From assembly GCA_017744715.1 (NCBI GenBank), contig JAGIAT010000017.1, positions 1 to 64,000 on the forward strand: 64,000 nucleotides of DNA. The letters are read 5' to 3'. The DNA comes from Niabella sp. Lineage in GTDB: Bacteria > Bacteroidota > Bacteroidia > Chitinophagales > Chitinophagaceae. The notes below the pieces were generated by a model. It had not been told where the DNA came from and did no database searches. It saw only the letters and a list, made by a program, of their open reading frames with translations. Below are positions 52,473 to 61,197 of the stretch, piece by piece; the stretch's first letter is position 1, and every line of letters starts with the position of its first letter. The translations under genes were made by a program, and so were the position numbers.

Positions 52473-55400
52473 ATGAAAAAACTGCTTACGATAGGATTAC
52501 TGATTTTTTCCATTGCAGCCCATGCTCAGCAATTCGGCAATGAATGGATCGATTATAACAAAACCTATTATAAATTTAAAGTGGCAGTCACCGGTTTGTA
52601 CCGGATCCCTGCGGCAGCACTTTCAGCAGCCAACCTGGCCGCGGTTGATGCGGCGCATTTTCAATTATGGAACAATGGGGTAGAAGTACCGCTTTATATA
52701 TCGGTGAGCTCCGGGCCGTTGGGCGCTGGCGACTATATCGAATTCTGGGGACAGAAGAATGATGGAAAGCCCGATAATCCGCTGTACCGTACACCGGATC
52801 AGCAGCTTTTGGATGCAAAAAGTTTATTTACAGATTCTTCGGCTTATTTTTTAACAGTAAATACCGCAGGCGGAAATAAGCGGTTAACCAATGCTCCCAA
52901 TAACCTCCCGGGTGGGGCCACACCGGAACCTTATTTTATTTACAGGTCCGATACGGCGTTTGCGGAACAGTTTCACTACGGTGCGTCGGAGGGCACGGGT
53001 GTTGGTACGTTATATATGGCATCTTTTGAAGACGGGGAAGGATGGGCTTCTACGGAGATCAGCGAAGGCCAGTCCAGGAGCTACCAGAAAAATCTGTATC
53101 CGTATACCGGTTCAGGCGCGCCGGATGTGATGATACAAATGAACGTAATGGGCAGCAATGTTGCAACCCGTAGAGCCCAGCTAACGGTAAACAGCAATAC
53201 CGTTTTTGACCAGGTGCTGCCCAATTTCGGGTTTCTGAAACTGTCGAAAACACTTCCTGCCAGTATATTGAACGGAGGAAGTGAAGCATTTTCGGTTACC
53301 AATACGGCAACCGTTCCCAGCCGGATGCGGCTGGCTTCCCTAGCAGTGACCTATGCCCGGCAATTCAATTTCGGCGGCGCCAGCAATTTCCGTTTCAGTC
53401 TTCCCGCCCGCAGTACCGGCTACTACCTGGAAATATCCAATTTTAGTTTCTCCGGAGGTGCACCGGTGTTGTATGACCTGGCAAATGGAAAACGCTATGT
53501 GGTAGATGCAACCAACCCCGCCCTGCTGAAAGTATTTTTACCAGGTACGTCGGCAACGCAGGACCTGGTATTAACCAGCCAGGCGGCGGCAAATGTGCGG
53601 CTGGTGCCGCCGCTGGAAATACGGACCTTTGTAAACTATGCGGCTACGGCCAACCAGGGTGATTATCTTATGATCACTGATAAATCGCTTTTGACGGGCA
53701 GTAACGGGACGCAGCCGGTAAACGATTACCGCAATTACCGGGCTTCAGCCGCCGGTGGGGGATACAATGCCCGGATCTACCTGATCGATCAGCTGACCGA
53801 TCAGTTTGCCTACGGCATTCAATATCATTCCCTCAGCGTTAGGAATTTCCTGAGATTTGCAAGAGCCCGGTTTGCTTCACTGCCCCGGCAGGCATTTCTG
53901 ATCGGTAAGGGCGTTTCGTATATTGCGTCAAGAAGCTACCCCTCTTATGATCTGGCTCCGCAGTTGCCGCAACTCAACCTGATACCTACTTTTGGAAGCC
54001 CTTCTTCGGATGTACTGTTAAGTGCAGAAGGAAGCAGCTCACAGCCGTTAACACCCATTGGAAGGTTATCAGTTATCAATGGAGATGAAATCACCCTTTA
54101 CCTGGGAAAACTGAAAGAGTATGAACAGCAACTGGCCACTGCTGCACCGGGTATCCGCGAAAGCGCCTGGAAAAAGAACGTAGCCCATCTTGTTGGAGCC
54201 AGCGATGATGCAACCATCAGTTTGCTGGATGAATTACTCCAAAAGCAGAAAACCATCATCCAGGGGCCGCTGTTTGGCGCGAATGTATCTGATTTTGTAA
54301 AGAGTACTTCCGGTACCATTCAAAATGCAAATAATGACCGCTTGCGGAGTTTAATAAATAATGGTATAGGGATGCTGACCTATTTTGGGCATTCATCCTC
54401 TACTTCATTGGATTACAACCTGGAGAATCCTTCCAATTATACAAATAAGGGCAGGTATCCGCTTTTCAATATGATGGGGTGTAACGTAGGGGATATTTTC
54501 GGATACAGTACCGCCCGTTTAACCGGGGTGGAAACCATTTCTGAGAAATACCTGCTGGCAAAGGATGGAGGCAGCATCGGTATGATGGCCGGTACCAGTG
54601 TGGGGTATGTATCTACCCTGGATGTATACAACACCTTACTGTATACGATCCTTTCCGGAAAGGACTATGGCAAAACGATCGGGGAGTTGATGCTGAATAC
54701 CATTAAAGAGGTATATAAGCGACCCACCGGTGAAAATGAATTTCTCCAGCGCGCGCAATGTGAAGAATACACGCTGAATGGCGATCCGGCAATCCGGCTC
54801 TACCAGTTCGATAAACCCGATTACGCCATTGAAGACGCTTCGGTGGTGGCTGCACCCAGCTTTATTTCGGTTGCGGAACCCGAATTTAGGATAAAGGCAA
54901 AGATCAATAACCTTGGAAAAGCGGTGGATCGTAAAGTGATCGTTGAGCTGAAGCGAACATTCCCCAACCAGTCTGTTCAGGTTTTCAGAAGAGATACGCT
55001 GGACTTGATCCGGTATGCGGATTCCATAAACTATACCTTGCCCATTGATCCGCTACGAGACAAGGGCGCGTCAAAGATCACCGTTACGGTAGACCCGGAA
55101 AATACGATCGAAGAACTCAATGAAGGGAATAATGCTGTAACAAAAGATATTTATATCTACGAGGACGAGTTGCGCCCGGTGTATCCTTATGACTATGCGA
55201 TTGTGAACCAAGCCAATTTTAAATTAACAGCGTCCACCGCCAATGCGCTTACTGCATCCAGAGCTTACCTTATGGAGCTGGATACTACAGCATTGTTCAA
55301 CTCCCCGGTTAAGGTTGCTCAAACGCAAACCTCTGCTGGCGGTGTTGTAGAGTTTGTACCCGGGGGAAGTTTACAGAATAATACGGTATATTACTGGCGG

Positions 55401-57551
55401 GTAGCCGCCAAACCGGATAACAGCGATCAACCGCATTGGAACAATTCTTCATTCCTGTATCTAAACGGAGGCCCTTCCGGTATCAATCAATCCCATTATT
55501 ACCAGATGCTGAATTCCGATTTTTCTCAGCTGATGATAAAGGAAAATGATCGTGCTTTGCATTTTGATTCAACCGTAGCCGGTCTTACCACTACAATGGG
55601 CTTTTTCCCTTATGCCAGCGCGGCTACCGACATGGAAATGCGGATCAATGATTTTGCAGTACAGCGGTGGTTGTTAAGCCCTTTTAGCGGTAGCGAAAAT
55701 GTGAATGATTATACCCTGCGCTTTTATGTGATCGACAACCGGAAAATGAAGGTGTGGGAAAATGTAGACCTGGGCACATCCGGTATGTATGGAAGTGTAA
55801 GGCCCACGCCAGCCCAAAGCAATACCATCCCTACGTTCTTCCAGTTTAAAGTGCGTACGGCACAGGAACGGAAAAATGTGATGGATTTTATTGACCTGAT
55901 CCCGAAAAACTTTTATATCGTAATCACCAGCAGCCCGATGCTTCCGAATGTCTTACCTTCTGAATGGCTGGCCGATGAATCGGTATACGGAGCCGGCAAT
56001 ACATTATATAATAAGCTGGTGAAAGAGGGCGTTACGGTGCTGGATCAGATAAAAACCGATGCTCCGTTTATTATTTTCCTGCAGAAGGGTTCCGGTCGTG
56101 CACTGAAACAGGCAGTAGGGGCTGCAAAAGAAGATAAGCTGGTTGAATCCGTTTCGGTAAAAACCCTGTTTCACGAGGGGAGTTTAGAAACCCCGGTATT
56201 GGGTGTTGCAAAAGCCTGGGATAAGCTGATATGGGATGGCAGCAGTTCTGAAACCGGATCCAAGGATCAGTTGTCGTTTGATATATATGGTGTTACCAAC
56301 TCGGGCTCTGAAGTGTTATTGAAAACAGTAAACGGGATTGCTTCCAATAAAACAGCGGATATTTCAGATATAGATGCCCGGCAATACGCAAAGCTCCGGT
56401 TAAAGGCAACGATGGCTGATACCGTCGATTACACGCCATATCAACTGAAGTTACTCCGGTTATTATATACGCCTGTACCTGAAGGTGCCATTGCCCCTAA
56501 TCTCTTTCTCAATGTGAAAGACACGCTGGAAATTGGAGAACCCTTAAACTTTGCTGTAGCCTTTAAAAATATCAGCAACAGTAAGTTCGACAGCGTGGCG
56601 GTAAAACTGACCATACGGGATAAAAACAATGTGGAAACGATCATTCCTGTTCCCAATCAAAAAGCCTTATTAGCCGGAGATACCATTAAATTATCGGTTC
56701 CGCTGCCTACTAAGAACTTCAGAGGCAGCAACACCTTATTTGTAGACTTTAATCCCGGGCCGCTGCAGCCGGAGCAATACCCGTTCAACAATTTCCTGTA
56801 TAAGAATTTCTTTGTTAAAGGTGATTCTACCAGTCCGTATATGGATGTGACGTTTGACGGGGTGCATATCCTGAATAAGGATATTGTATCCAGCAAGCCT
56901 GATGTATTGGTGAAACTGACGGACGATGCCAAATGGCTGATGTTAGATGACCCTGGTCTGATCCAGGTACAACTGTTTGATAAGACCCGCAATAAGACGT
57001 ATAGTTACAAGGCGGGTACCGATACGCTGCAGTTTACACCCGCAGGCCAGGGAAGCGGCAACACGGCCACAATGAACTTCAGGCCGCGCCTGGACGATGG
57101 CGACTATGAGCTGCAGGTAACTGCAAAAGATAAGAGCGGCAATGATGTAAGCCAGATCAACTACAAGATCGCATTCCAGGTGATCAACAAGCCGATGATC
57201 TCCAATATGCTCAACTATCCCAATCCGTTTACTACCGCCACCGCCTTTGTATTTACTTTAACGGGATCCGAGGTTCCGCAAAACATCCGCATACAGATCC
57301 TGACAATAACCGGCAAAATCGTTCGGGAGATCACAACGGCTGAGTTGGGCCCCTTGCGCATCGGGAGAAATATAACCGAATTCCGCTGGGATGGTACTGA
57401 TCAGTATGGCCAAAAGCTGGGTAATGGTGTGTATCTTTACCGGGTAATTACCAATCTTAATGGAAAATCGCTGGAAAAGTACAAGGCCAAGGATGATAAC
57501 ACGGATAAATACTTTAATAAAGGATACGGCAAGATGTACCTGATGCGATAA
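52473..57551 (+). CDS. PorU2-like C25 family cysteine peptidase (T9SS sortase homologue)
   Basis: This 1692-residue exported protein (signal IGLLIFSIAAHAQQ) has the C25 (gingipain/PorU) protease fold in its first ~780 residues. The catalytic His lies near residue 640 in MLTYFGHSSSTSLDYN, and Cys near 670 in NMMGCNVGDIFGYS. The middle carries CARDB-like beta domains (DRKVIVELKRTFPNQSVQVF and EENAVTKD-type segments near 54.9-55.1 kb, again near 56.5 kb). The C-terminus is an FlgD/T9SS-type Ig fold (LNYPNPFTTATAFVFTLTG to LGNGVYLYRV). PorU itself is about 1100-1300 residues, so this is a longer paralogue. PorU-type proteins cleave sorting domains and attach cargo at the surface; whether this one is active as a sortase is inferred from intact catalytic residues. 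It forms an operon with the PorV2-like gene. Confidence 0.88.
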   Translation: MKKLLTIGLLIFSIAAHAQQFGNEWIDYNKTYYKFKVAVTGLYRIPAAALSAANLAAVDAAHFQLWNNGVEVPLYISVSSGPLGAGDYIEFWGQKNDGKPDNPLYRTPDQQLLDAKSLFTDSSAYFLTVNTAGGNKRLTNAPNNLPGGATPEPYFIYRSDTAFAEQFHYGASEGTGVGTLYMASFEDGEGWASTEISEGQSRSYQKNLYPYTGSGAPDVMIQMNVMGSNVATRRAQLTVNSNTVFDQVLPNFGFLKLSKTLPASILNGGSEAFSVTNTATVPSRMRLASLAVTYARQFNFGGASNFRFSLPARSTGYYLEISNFSFSGGAPVLYDLANGKRYVVDATNPALLKVFLPGTSATQDLVLTSQAAANVRLVPPLEIRTFVNYAATANQGDYLMITDKSLLTGSNGTQPVNDYRNYRASAAGGGYNARIYLIDQLTDQFAYGIQYHSLSVRNFLRFARARFASLPRQAFLIGKGVSYIASRSYPSYDLAPQLPQLNLIPTFGSPSSDVLLSAEGSSSQPLTPIGRLSVINGDEITLYLGKLKEYEQQLATAAPGIRESAWKKNVAHLVGASDDATISLLDELLQKQKTIIQGPLFGANVSDFVKSTSGTIQNANNDRLRSLINNGIGMLTYFGHSSSTSLDYNLENPSNYTNKGRYPLFNMMGCNVGDIFGYSTARLTGVETISEKYLLAKDGGSIGMMAGTSVGYVSTLDVYNTLLYTILSGKDYGKTIGELMLNTIKEVYKRPTGENEFLQRAQCEEYTLNGDPAIRLYQFDKPDYAIEDASVVAAPSFISVAEPEFRIKAKINNLGKAVDRKVIVELKRTFPNQSVQVFRRDTLDLIRYADSINYTLPIDPLRDKGASKITVTVDPENTIEELNEGNNAVTKDIYIYEDELRPVYPYDYAIVNQANFKLTASTANALTASRAYLMELDTTALFNSPVKVAQTQTSAGGVVEFVPGGSLQNNTVYYWRVAAKPDNSDQPHWNNSSFLYLNGGPSGINQSHYYQMLNSDFSQLMIKENDRALHFDSTVAGLTTTMGFFPYASAATDMEMRINDFAVQRWLLSPFSGSENVNDYTLRFYVIDNRKMKVWENVDLGTSGMYGSVRPTPAQSNTIPTFFQFKVRTAQERKNVMDFIDLIPKNFYIVITSSPMLPNVLPSEWLADESVYGAGNTLYNKLVKEGVTVLDQIKTDAPFIIFLQKGSGRALKQAVGAAKEDKLVESVSVKTLFHEGSLETPVLGVAKAWDKLIWDGSSSETGSKDQLSFDIYGVTNSGSEVLLKTVNGIASNKTADISDIDARQYAKLRLKATMADTVDYTPYQLKLLRLLYTPVPEGAIAPNLFLNVKDTLEIGEPLNFAVAFKNISNSKFDSVAVKLTIRDKNNVETIIPVPNQKALLAGDTIKLSVPLPTKNFRGSNTLFVDFNPGPLQPEQYPFNNFLYKNFFVKGDSTSPYMDVTFDGVHILNKDIVSSKPDVLVKLTDDAKWLMLDDPGLIQVQLFDKTRNKTYSYKAGTDTLQFTPAGQGSGNTATMNFRPRLDDGDYELQVTAKDKSGNDVSQINYKIAFQVINKPMISNMLNYPNPFTTATAFVFTLTGSEVPQNIRIQILTITGKIVREITTAELGPLRIGRNITEFRWDGTDQYGQKLGNGVYLYRVITNLNGKSLEKYKAKDDNTDKYFNKGYGKMYLMR

Positions 57552-57596
57552 ACGACTATACCATGGTGTGGAAATGTGTTTATAAAGTTTGCCTGG

Positions 57597-58595
57597 ATGG
57601 AAATCTCTGAAAACCGGTTTGCCAATTCATTCGATTTTTTGAGGTTATTAGGCGCAATTGGAATCATTTATGTGCATTCTTATGATCTGTTGCGCAAGGA
57701 TAAGCTGGAGATAACGGTTGTCATACTTGCCATTTTTTTTACGGTAAGCGGTTATTTTATTGCCGGAAGCGCAGAAAAATCGAGCTCTTTAAAAAAATAT
57801 TTATGGAAGCGGTTGCTTCGAATTCAGCCGCTCTTAGCTGTTGTATGTTTTTTGTCGGTGCTGGTGATTGGCCCGCTGTTTACCGAATGGCCGGTAAGGG
57901 ATTATTTTAAAAGCGGAAACTCCTGGTCGTATCTGCGAACCATTTTGCCCGTATTTGGAATACAGTTTTATTTACCCGGTGTTTTTCAGCATAACATCGG
58001 GGAGCGGGGGGTAAACGGTTCGTTATGGACGCTGATCATTGAAGAGCGGGTTTATCTTGCTATGGGATTGTTGTTTCTGGTGCAGCGCAGCCGGAAACAG
58101 TGGCTCGTTGGATTTGTGGCGGTGTTAAACCTCCTGTACCTGCTCAATTATTACAGGGTAGCGGGCCTCCAACTGAACGTATTGGATAACTATGCCACGC
58201 AGTACTATCTGCTCTTTTTTAACGGGGCCTTATGTTATTTTCTGAAGATCCCATTCGGCCGGATCAATAACTGGATAACGGTGTTGGCTGTTGCCATTGT
58301 GTACTTTCTTTTCCGCTATACCATCGTTGCTACATTATTTATATTGCCTTTCCTCATCCTGCTGATCGGAAGCCGGAAAACGGTATTTTCCGGAACGGCC
58401 AAAAAGGGCGATATCACGTACGGGTTATACGTGTTATCTTTTCCCGTTCAGCAAATGCTGATTCACCTGTCCGAGAACCGCATCCAGCCACCTGTATTGT
58501 TTGTAAGCACCCTGGTCATTTGTACGCCGCTGGCATATCTTTCCTGGCATTGCCTGGAGAAGCGGTTTTTAAAGCTGCGGTATCTTGTTTCGTAA
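57597..58595 (+). CDS. Acyltransferase 3 family membrane protein
   Basis: This protein of about 332 residues has ~10 hydrophobic helices. The family signature is at the N-terminus: FDFLRLLGAIGIIYVHSYDL, which includes the conserved His of the R-x(10)-H motif, then FFTVSGYFIAGS and LKKYLWKRLLRIQPL. VNGSLWTLIIEERVYLAMG is the usual middle motif (here R instead of the common E/W pattern). It O-acylates carbohydrates or lipids. The ATG at 57597 is preferred over a GTG at 57576, which would add seven residues ahead of the first motif. Its 3' end overlaps the opposing riboflavin synthase gene by 27 nt. Confidence 0.88.
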   Translation: MEISENRFANSFDFLRLLGAIGIIYVHSYDLLRKDKLEITVVILAIFFTVSGYFIAGSAEKSSSLKKYLWKRLLRIQPLLAVVCFLSVLVIGPLFTEWPVRDYFKSGNSWSYLRTILPVFGIQFYLPGVFQHNIGERGVNGSLWTLIIEERVYLAMGLLFLVQRSRKQWLVGFVAVLNLLYLLNYYRVAGLQLNVLDNYATQYYLLFFNGALCYFLKIPFGRINNWITVLAVAIVYFLFRYTIVATLFILPFLILLIGSRKTVFSGTAKKGDITYGLYVLSFPVQQMLIHLSENRIQPPVLFVSTLVICTPLAYLSWHCLEKRFLKLRYLVS

Positions 58596-59183
58596 TGCCG
58601 CCGGGCCTAACTGTCTTAAAACATATTTCCCGATCACATCAAATTCCAGGTTAACGATGCTGCCGGTTTCAATCTGGCGCATATTGGTATGGCTGATGGT
58701 GTAGGGGATGATGGCTACTGTAAATGCCGTTTCGGTTACATCAAAAACGGTCAGGCTGATGCCGTTTAAACTGATGGATCCTTTTTCAATCACCAACGGC
58801 GCAAATTTCGGATCGAATGCAAATGTATATTCGGTACTGCCTTCTTTTGAAACGATTTTTTGGCAAACCGCCGTTCCGTCTACGTGTCCCTGCACAATAT
58901 GCCCGTCTAACCGGCCATTCATCACCATGCAGCGTTCGAGGTTTACCAATGTTCCGGGCTGCCAGCTGCCCAGATTGCTTACGTCCAGTGTTTCAGCTAT
59001 AGCCGTTACCTGGTGCCGGTTTTCCTGAATGGCTTCCACGGTTAAGCAAACACCATTATGACTGATACTTTGATCCTCTTTTAGTTCCTTCGAAACCGGA
59101 CTTTCTACCCAAAACGTGATGTTGGAGCCTGCTTCCTGCCGGGAAATTACCGTTCCCATTGCTTCTATAATCCCTGTAAACAT
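58569..59183 (-). CDS. ribE: Riboflavin synthase, alpha chain
   Basis: This 204-residue enzyme dismutates two 6,7-dimethyl-8-ribityllumazine molecules to riboflavin. It consists of two homologous beta-barrels: MFTGIIEAMGTVISRQEAGS with SISHNGVCLTVEAI, and GHIVQGHVDGTAVCQKIVSK with SLNGISLTVFDVTE. The TSIPYT-type end appears as VAIIPYTISHTNM. Both halves keep the S-x-N-G-[VI]-[CS]-L-T-V motif. There is no FMN riboswitch in the short upstream region. The 3' end overlaps the convergent acyltransferase gene by 27 nt. Confidence 0.95.
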   Translation of the reverse strand: MFTGIIEAMGTVISRQEAGSNITFWVESPVSKELKEDQSISHNGVCLTVEAIQENRHQVTAIAETLDVSNLGSWQPGTLVNLERCMVMNGRLDGHIVQGHVDGTAVCQKIVSKEGSTEYTFAFDPKFAPLVIEKGSISLNGISLTVFDVTETAFTVAIIPYTISHTNMRQIETGSIVNLEFDVIGKYVLRQLGPAALRNKIPQL

Positions 59184-59234
59184 GCATCAAATTTCCGGTA
59201 AGAAATTGAAAATTCAGGTATTTGGTGTTTGAAA

Positions 59235-59265
59235 TTTGGTATTTTATTTTTTTTGTTTATCTTTG
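59235..59265 (+). promoter_or_regulatory. Consensus Bacteroidota promoter of rpsU
   Basis: TTTG (59235-59238) and TATCTTTG (59258-59265) are separated by 19 bp, matching TTTG-N19-TAnnTTTG exactly. Transcription would start near 59271, giving a leader of about 50 nt. This is the best promoter match in the window. Confidence 0.8.
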
Positions 59266-59300
59266 CATCCCGATAATTAAGGTCGGAATTAAAAATTGCC

Positions 59301-59309
59301 AAAGGAGGT
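59301..59309 (+). promoter_or_regulatory. Extended Shine-Dalgarno of rpsU
   Basis: AAAGGAGGT is perfectly complementary over nine bases to a 16S 3' end of ACCUCCUUU. It ends 11 nt before the rpsU ATG at 59321. Bacteroidota genes rarely use SD sequences, so a full-length one here is significant and fixes the start codon. Confidence 0.85.
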
Positions 59310-59320
59310 ATAAAATATTT

Positions 59321-59518
59321 ATGTTAATCATTGATTCTAAAGACTGCGAAAACATTGACAAGGCTTTAAAGAAGTATAAGAAGAAATTTGAAAAGTCTAA
59401 AACATTGTTGCAATTGCGTGAGCGTCAGCATTTTACGAAGCCTTCGGTGAAGAGCCGCGGACAACGTTTGAAAGCAATTTACAAGCAGCAGATCGCAAGT
59501 GGTAAAATAGAATTATAA
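59321..59518 (+). CDS. rpsU: Ribosomal protein bS21
   Basis: This 65-residue basic protein of the small subunit starts MLIIDSKDCENIDKALKKYK and continues KSKTLLQLRERQHFTKPSVK, the bS21 family pattern. The frame is open to 59222, but the ATG at 59321 gives the normal length and lies behind the extended SD, so it is the start. In Bacteroidota ribosomes, bS21 together with bS6 and bS18 occludes the anti-SD of 16S rRNA; rpsU carrying a strong SD fits autoregulation. It has its own promoter and terminator. Confidence 0.95.
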   Translation: MLIIDSKDCENIDKALKKYKKKFEKSKTLLQLRERQHFTKPSVKSRGQRLKAIYKQQIASGKIEL

Positions 59519-59547
59519 AATATTTTATATTTTATATAATATTGTAA

Positions 59548-59574
59548 CCTCAAGTACTTACTTGAGGTTTTTTT
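59548..59574 (+). terminator. Terminator of rpsU
   Basis: CCTCAAGTA (59548-59556) pairs perfectly with TACTTGAGG (59559-59567) across a 2-nt loop, followed by T7 at 59568-59574. The last T directly precedes the ATG of the recombinase gene at 59575. Confidence 0.9.
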
Positions 59575-60480
59575 ATGCCTGAACGTATCGTTGATCATAT
59601 TGAGCCCTTTGTCAGCTACCTGAGATTTGAAAAAAGGTATTCCCAACATACGATAACAGCCTATACAACGGATCTGCAGGAGTTTTGCGATTTTATTGAA
59701 ACCCTTTACGGCAATGCATCGCTGTGCGACGTATCGTATACGTTTATCCGCAGCTGGCTGGCCCGGCTGATGGAGCAGGGGATCAGTGCCCGGAGCATCA
59801 ACCGTAAGATCTCCACCCTGAAGTCGTTTTTTAAGTATCATATCAAAATGGAAACCATCGGGGAGAATCCGATGTTCAAGGTAATTGCTCCCAAAGCCAG
59901 TAAACGGCTTCCGGCCTTTGTAAATGAAGCCGATATGAAGGAGCTGCATACGACACTTGCTCAATCTACGGAAGACTGGAAAAGTTTGAACGCAAAGATG
60001 CTGATCGGGCTTTTTTATGGTACCGGGATGCGGTTAAGCGAACTGATCCAGCTGAAGGGAGCGCAGGTTGACCGGTCCCGGAAACAGGTAAAGGTACTGG
60101 GAAAGGGAAATAAAGAACGGGTGCTGCCGCTGAGCCCGGCATTGATAGACCTGGTACAGGAATATGAAGCGCTGAAGCGGGAGCAATTTACAAGCCTGCC
60201 GGATGAACTGCTGGTTACAGAAAAAGGCAAAAAACTCTATCCGAAATATGCCTACCTCCTGGTAAAACAATACCTGTCTGCCATCCCAACGCTCGACAAA
60301 AAAAGCCCGCACGTGCTCCGGCACAGTTTTGCTACGCATCTTATGAACAACGGCGCCGAAATTAACGCTGTAAAGGAACTGCTGGGGCATGCGAGTCTTG
60401 CCGCTACCCAGGTGTACACGCATAATTCTATTGAAAAACTAAAGGACGAATACCGTAAAGCCCATCCCAAGGCCCGGTAA
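59575..60480 (+). CDS. Tyrosine recombinase XerC/XerD
   Basis: This 301-residue site-specific recombinase has a SAM-like N-terminal core-binding domain (IEPFVSYLRFEKRYSQHTIT) and the catalytic domain with R153 in YGTGMRLSEL, K176 or K178 in VKVLGKGNKERVLP, H246 and R249 in PHVLRHSFATHL, H272 in LLGHASLAATQ and nucleophile Y281. Size fits a chromosomal dimer-resolution Xer protein, but I cannot separate XerC from XerD by eye. The start codon follows the rpsU terminator T-tract without any leader, so an independent promoter must overlap the rpsU coding region or the terminator, or readthrough is used. Confidence 0.93.
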   Translation: MPERIVDHIEPFVSYLRFEKRYSQHTITAYTTDLQEFCDFIETLYGNASLCDVSYTFIRSWLARLMEQGISARSINRKISTLKSFFKYHIKMETIGENPMFKVIAPKASKRLPAFVNEADMKELHTTLAQSTEDWKSLNAKMLIGLFYGTGMRLSELIQLKGAQVDRSRKQVKVLGKGNKERVLPLSPALIDLVQEYEALKREQFTSLPDELLVTEKGKKLYPKYAYLLVKQYLSAIPTLDKKSPHVLRHSFATHLMNNGAEINAVKELLGHASLAATQVYTHNSIEKLKDEYRKAHPKAR

Positions 60481-60528
60481 AACAGATGGTAATCGTTATG
60501 TAAATTCTCCTAAAAATTAGCATTTAAT

Positions 60529-60561
60529 TTTGGGAATCGAGTTGTTTTTTATTTAACTTTA
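60529..60561 (+). promoter_or_regulatory. Promoter-like element of the hibernation factor gene
   Basis: TTTG at 60529 and TAACTTTA at 60554-60561 are 21 bp apart, a near match to TTTG-N19-TAnnTTTG. The start codon is at 60626, giving a leader of about 60 nt. Confidence 0.5.
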
Positions 60562-60625
60562 GACTGAAGGACAGAAGGTCTTTGAAATAGGAAATATCGA
60601 TTATTCACTTTTAAATTCAACTATC

Positions 60626-60925
60626 ATGAATGTGAACATTCAAACAGTTAATTTTAACGCAGACAGGAAGTTGATTGAGGCTATCAATCACAAAATGGAC
60701 AAATTAGCTACCTTTCACGATCGCATCATTGGTACAGACGTCTACCTGAAACTGGACAATATCGTGCACAATATCAAGGATAAGATAGTAGAAATCAGGG
60801 TGCAGGTACCCAGGCATAGTTTTTTTGTAAAAACCACCAGTAAATCTTTTGAAGAATCGTTTGAAAATGCGTTTGATTCCCTGGTTAACCAGGTAAAACG
60901 GCGTAAAGAAAAAATGATTGCATAA
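60626..60925 (+). CDS. Ribosome hibernation-promoting factor (HPF/RaiA family, short form)
   Basis: This 99-residue protein begins MNVNIQTVNFNADRKLIEAI, has the beta-alpha-beta-beta-beta-alpha pattern of HPF/YfiA (IIGTDVYLKLDNI and KIVEIRVQVPRHSFFVKTTS) and ends in a basic helix, FDSLVNQVKRRKEKMIA. It binds the 30S decoding centre in slow growth. It is the short form without the C-terminal dimerisation domain. In many Bacteroidota this gene precedes tuf; here no tRNA or tuf follows. Confidence 0.92.
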   Translation: MNVNIQTVNFNADRKLIEAINHKMDKLATFHDRIIGTDVYLKLDNIVHNIKDKIVEIRVQVPRHSFFVKTTSKSFEESFENAFDSLVNQVKRRKEKMIA

Positions 60926-60978
60926 ACCCACACATAACGCATAAAAGAAAAAATAATTTTAATTATCTATATGATTTT

Positions 60979-61014
60979 GTCCCGCCCGGTCATCCGGTGC
61001 GGGACTTTTTTTTT
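60979..61014 (+). terminator. Terminator of the hibernation factor gene
   Basis: GTCCCGC (60979-60985) and GCGGGAC (60999-61005) form the stem, extended internally by CCGG/CCGG, and are followed by nine T residues. Confidence 0.92.
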
Positions 61015-61197
61015 GAAGCAAGGCCTGCCAGCACGAGCGGCGCCGATACCGGCTGGAAGGTGAGCACTAAAAAGAATGCTAAACTGCGCATTTTTAGCAT
61101 GTTGAATGTTGTTTTTAGGCTTCTTTATCAGAGTTTGGCACAGTTTTCTATATAATCAAAATAGATTTTTAATTCGGACTTTTAAAACGTATCTATT

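Noticed and set aside
59184-59234. FMN riboswitch upstream of riboflavin synthase
   Set aside because: The space between ribE and the rpsU promoter is too short and lacks the RFN-element consensus.
59222-59320. 33-residue N-terminal extension of bS21
   Set aside because: It covers the promoter and SD; family length and the SD both place the start at 59321.
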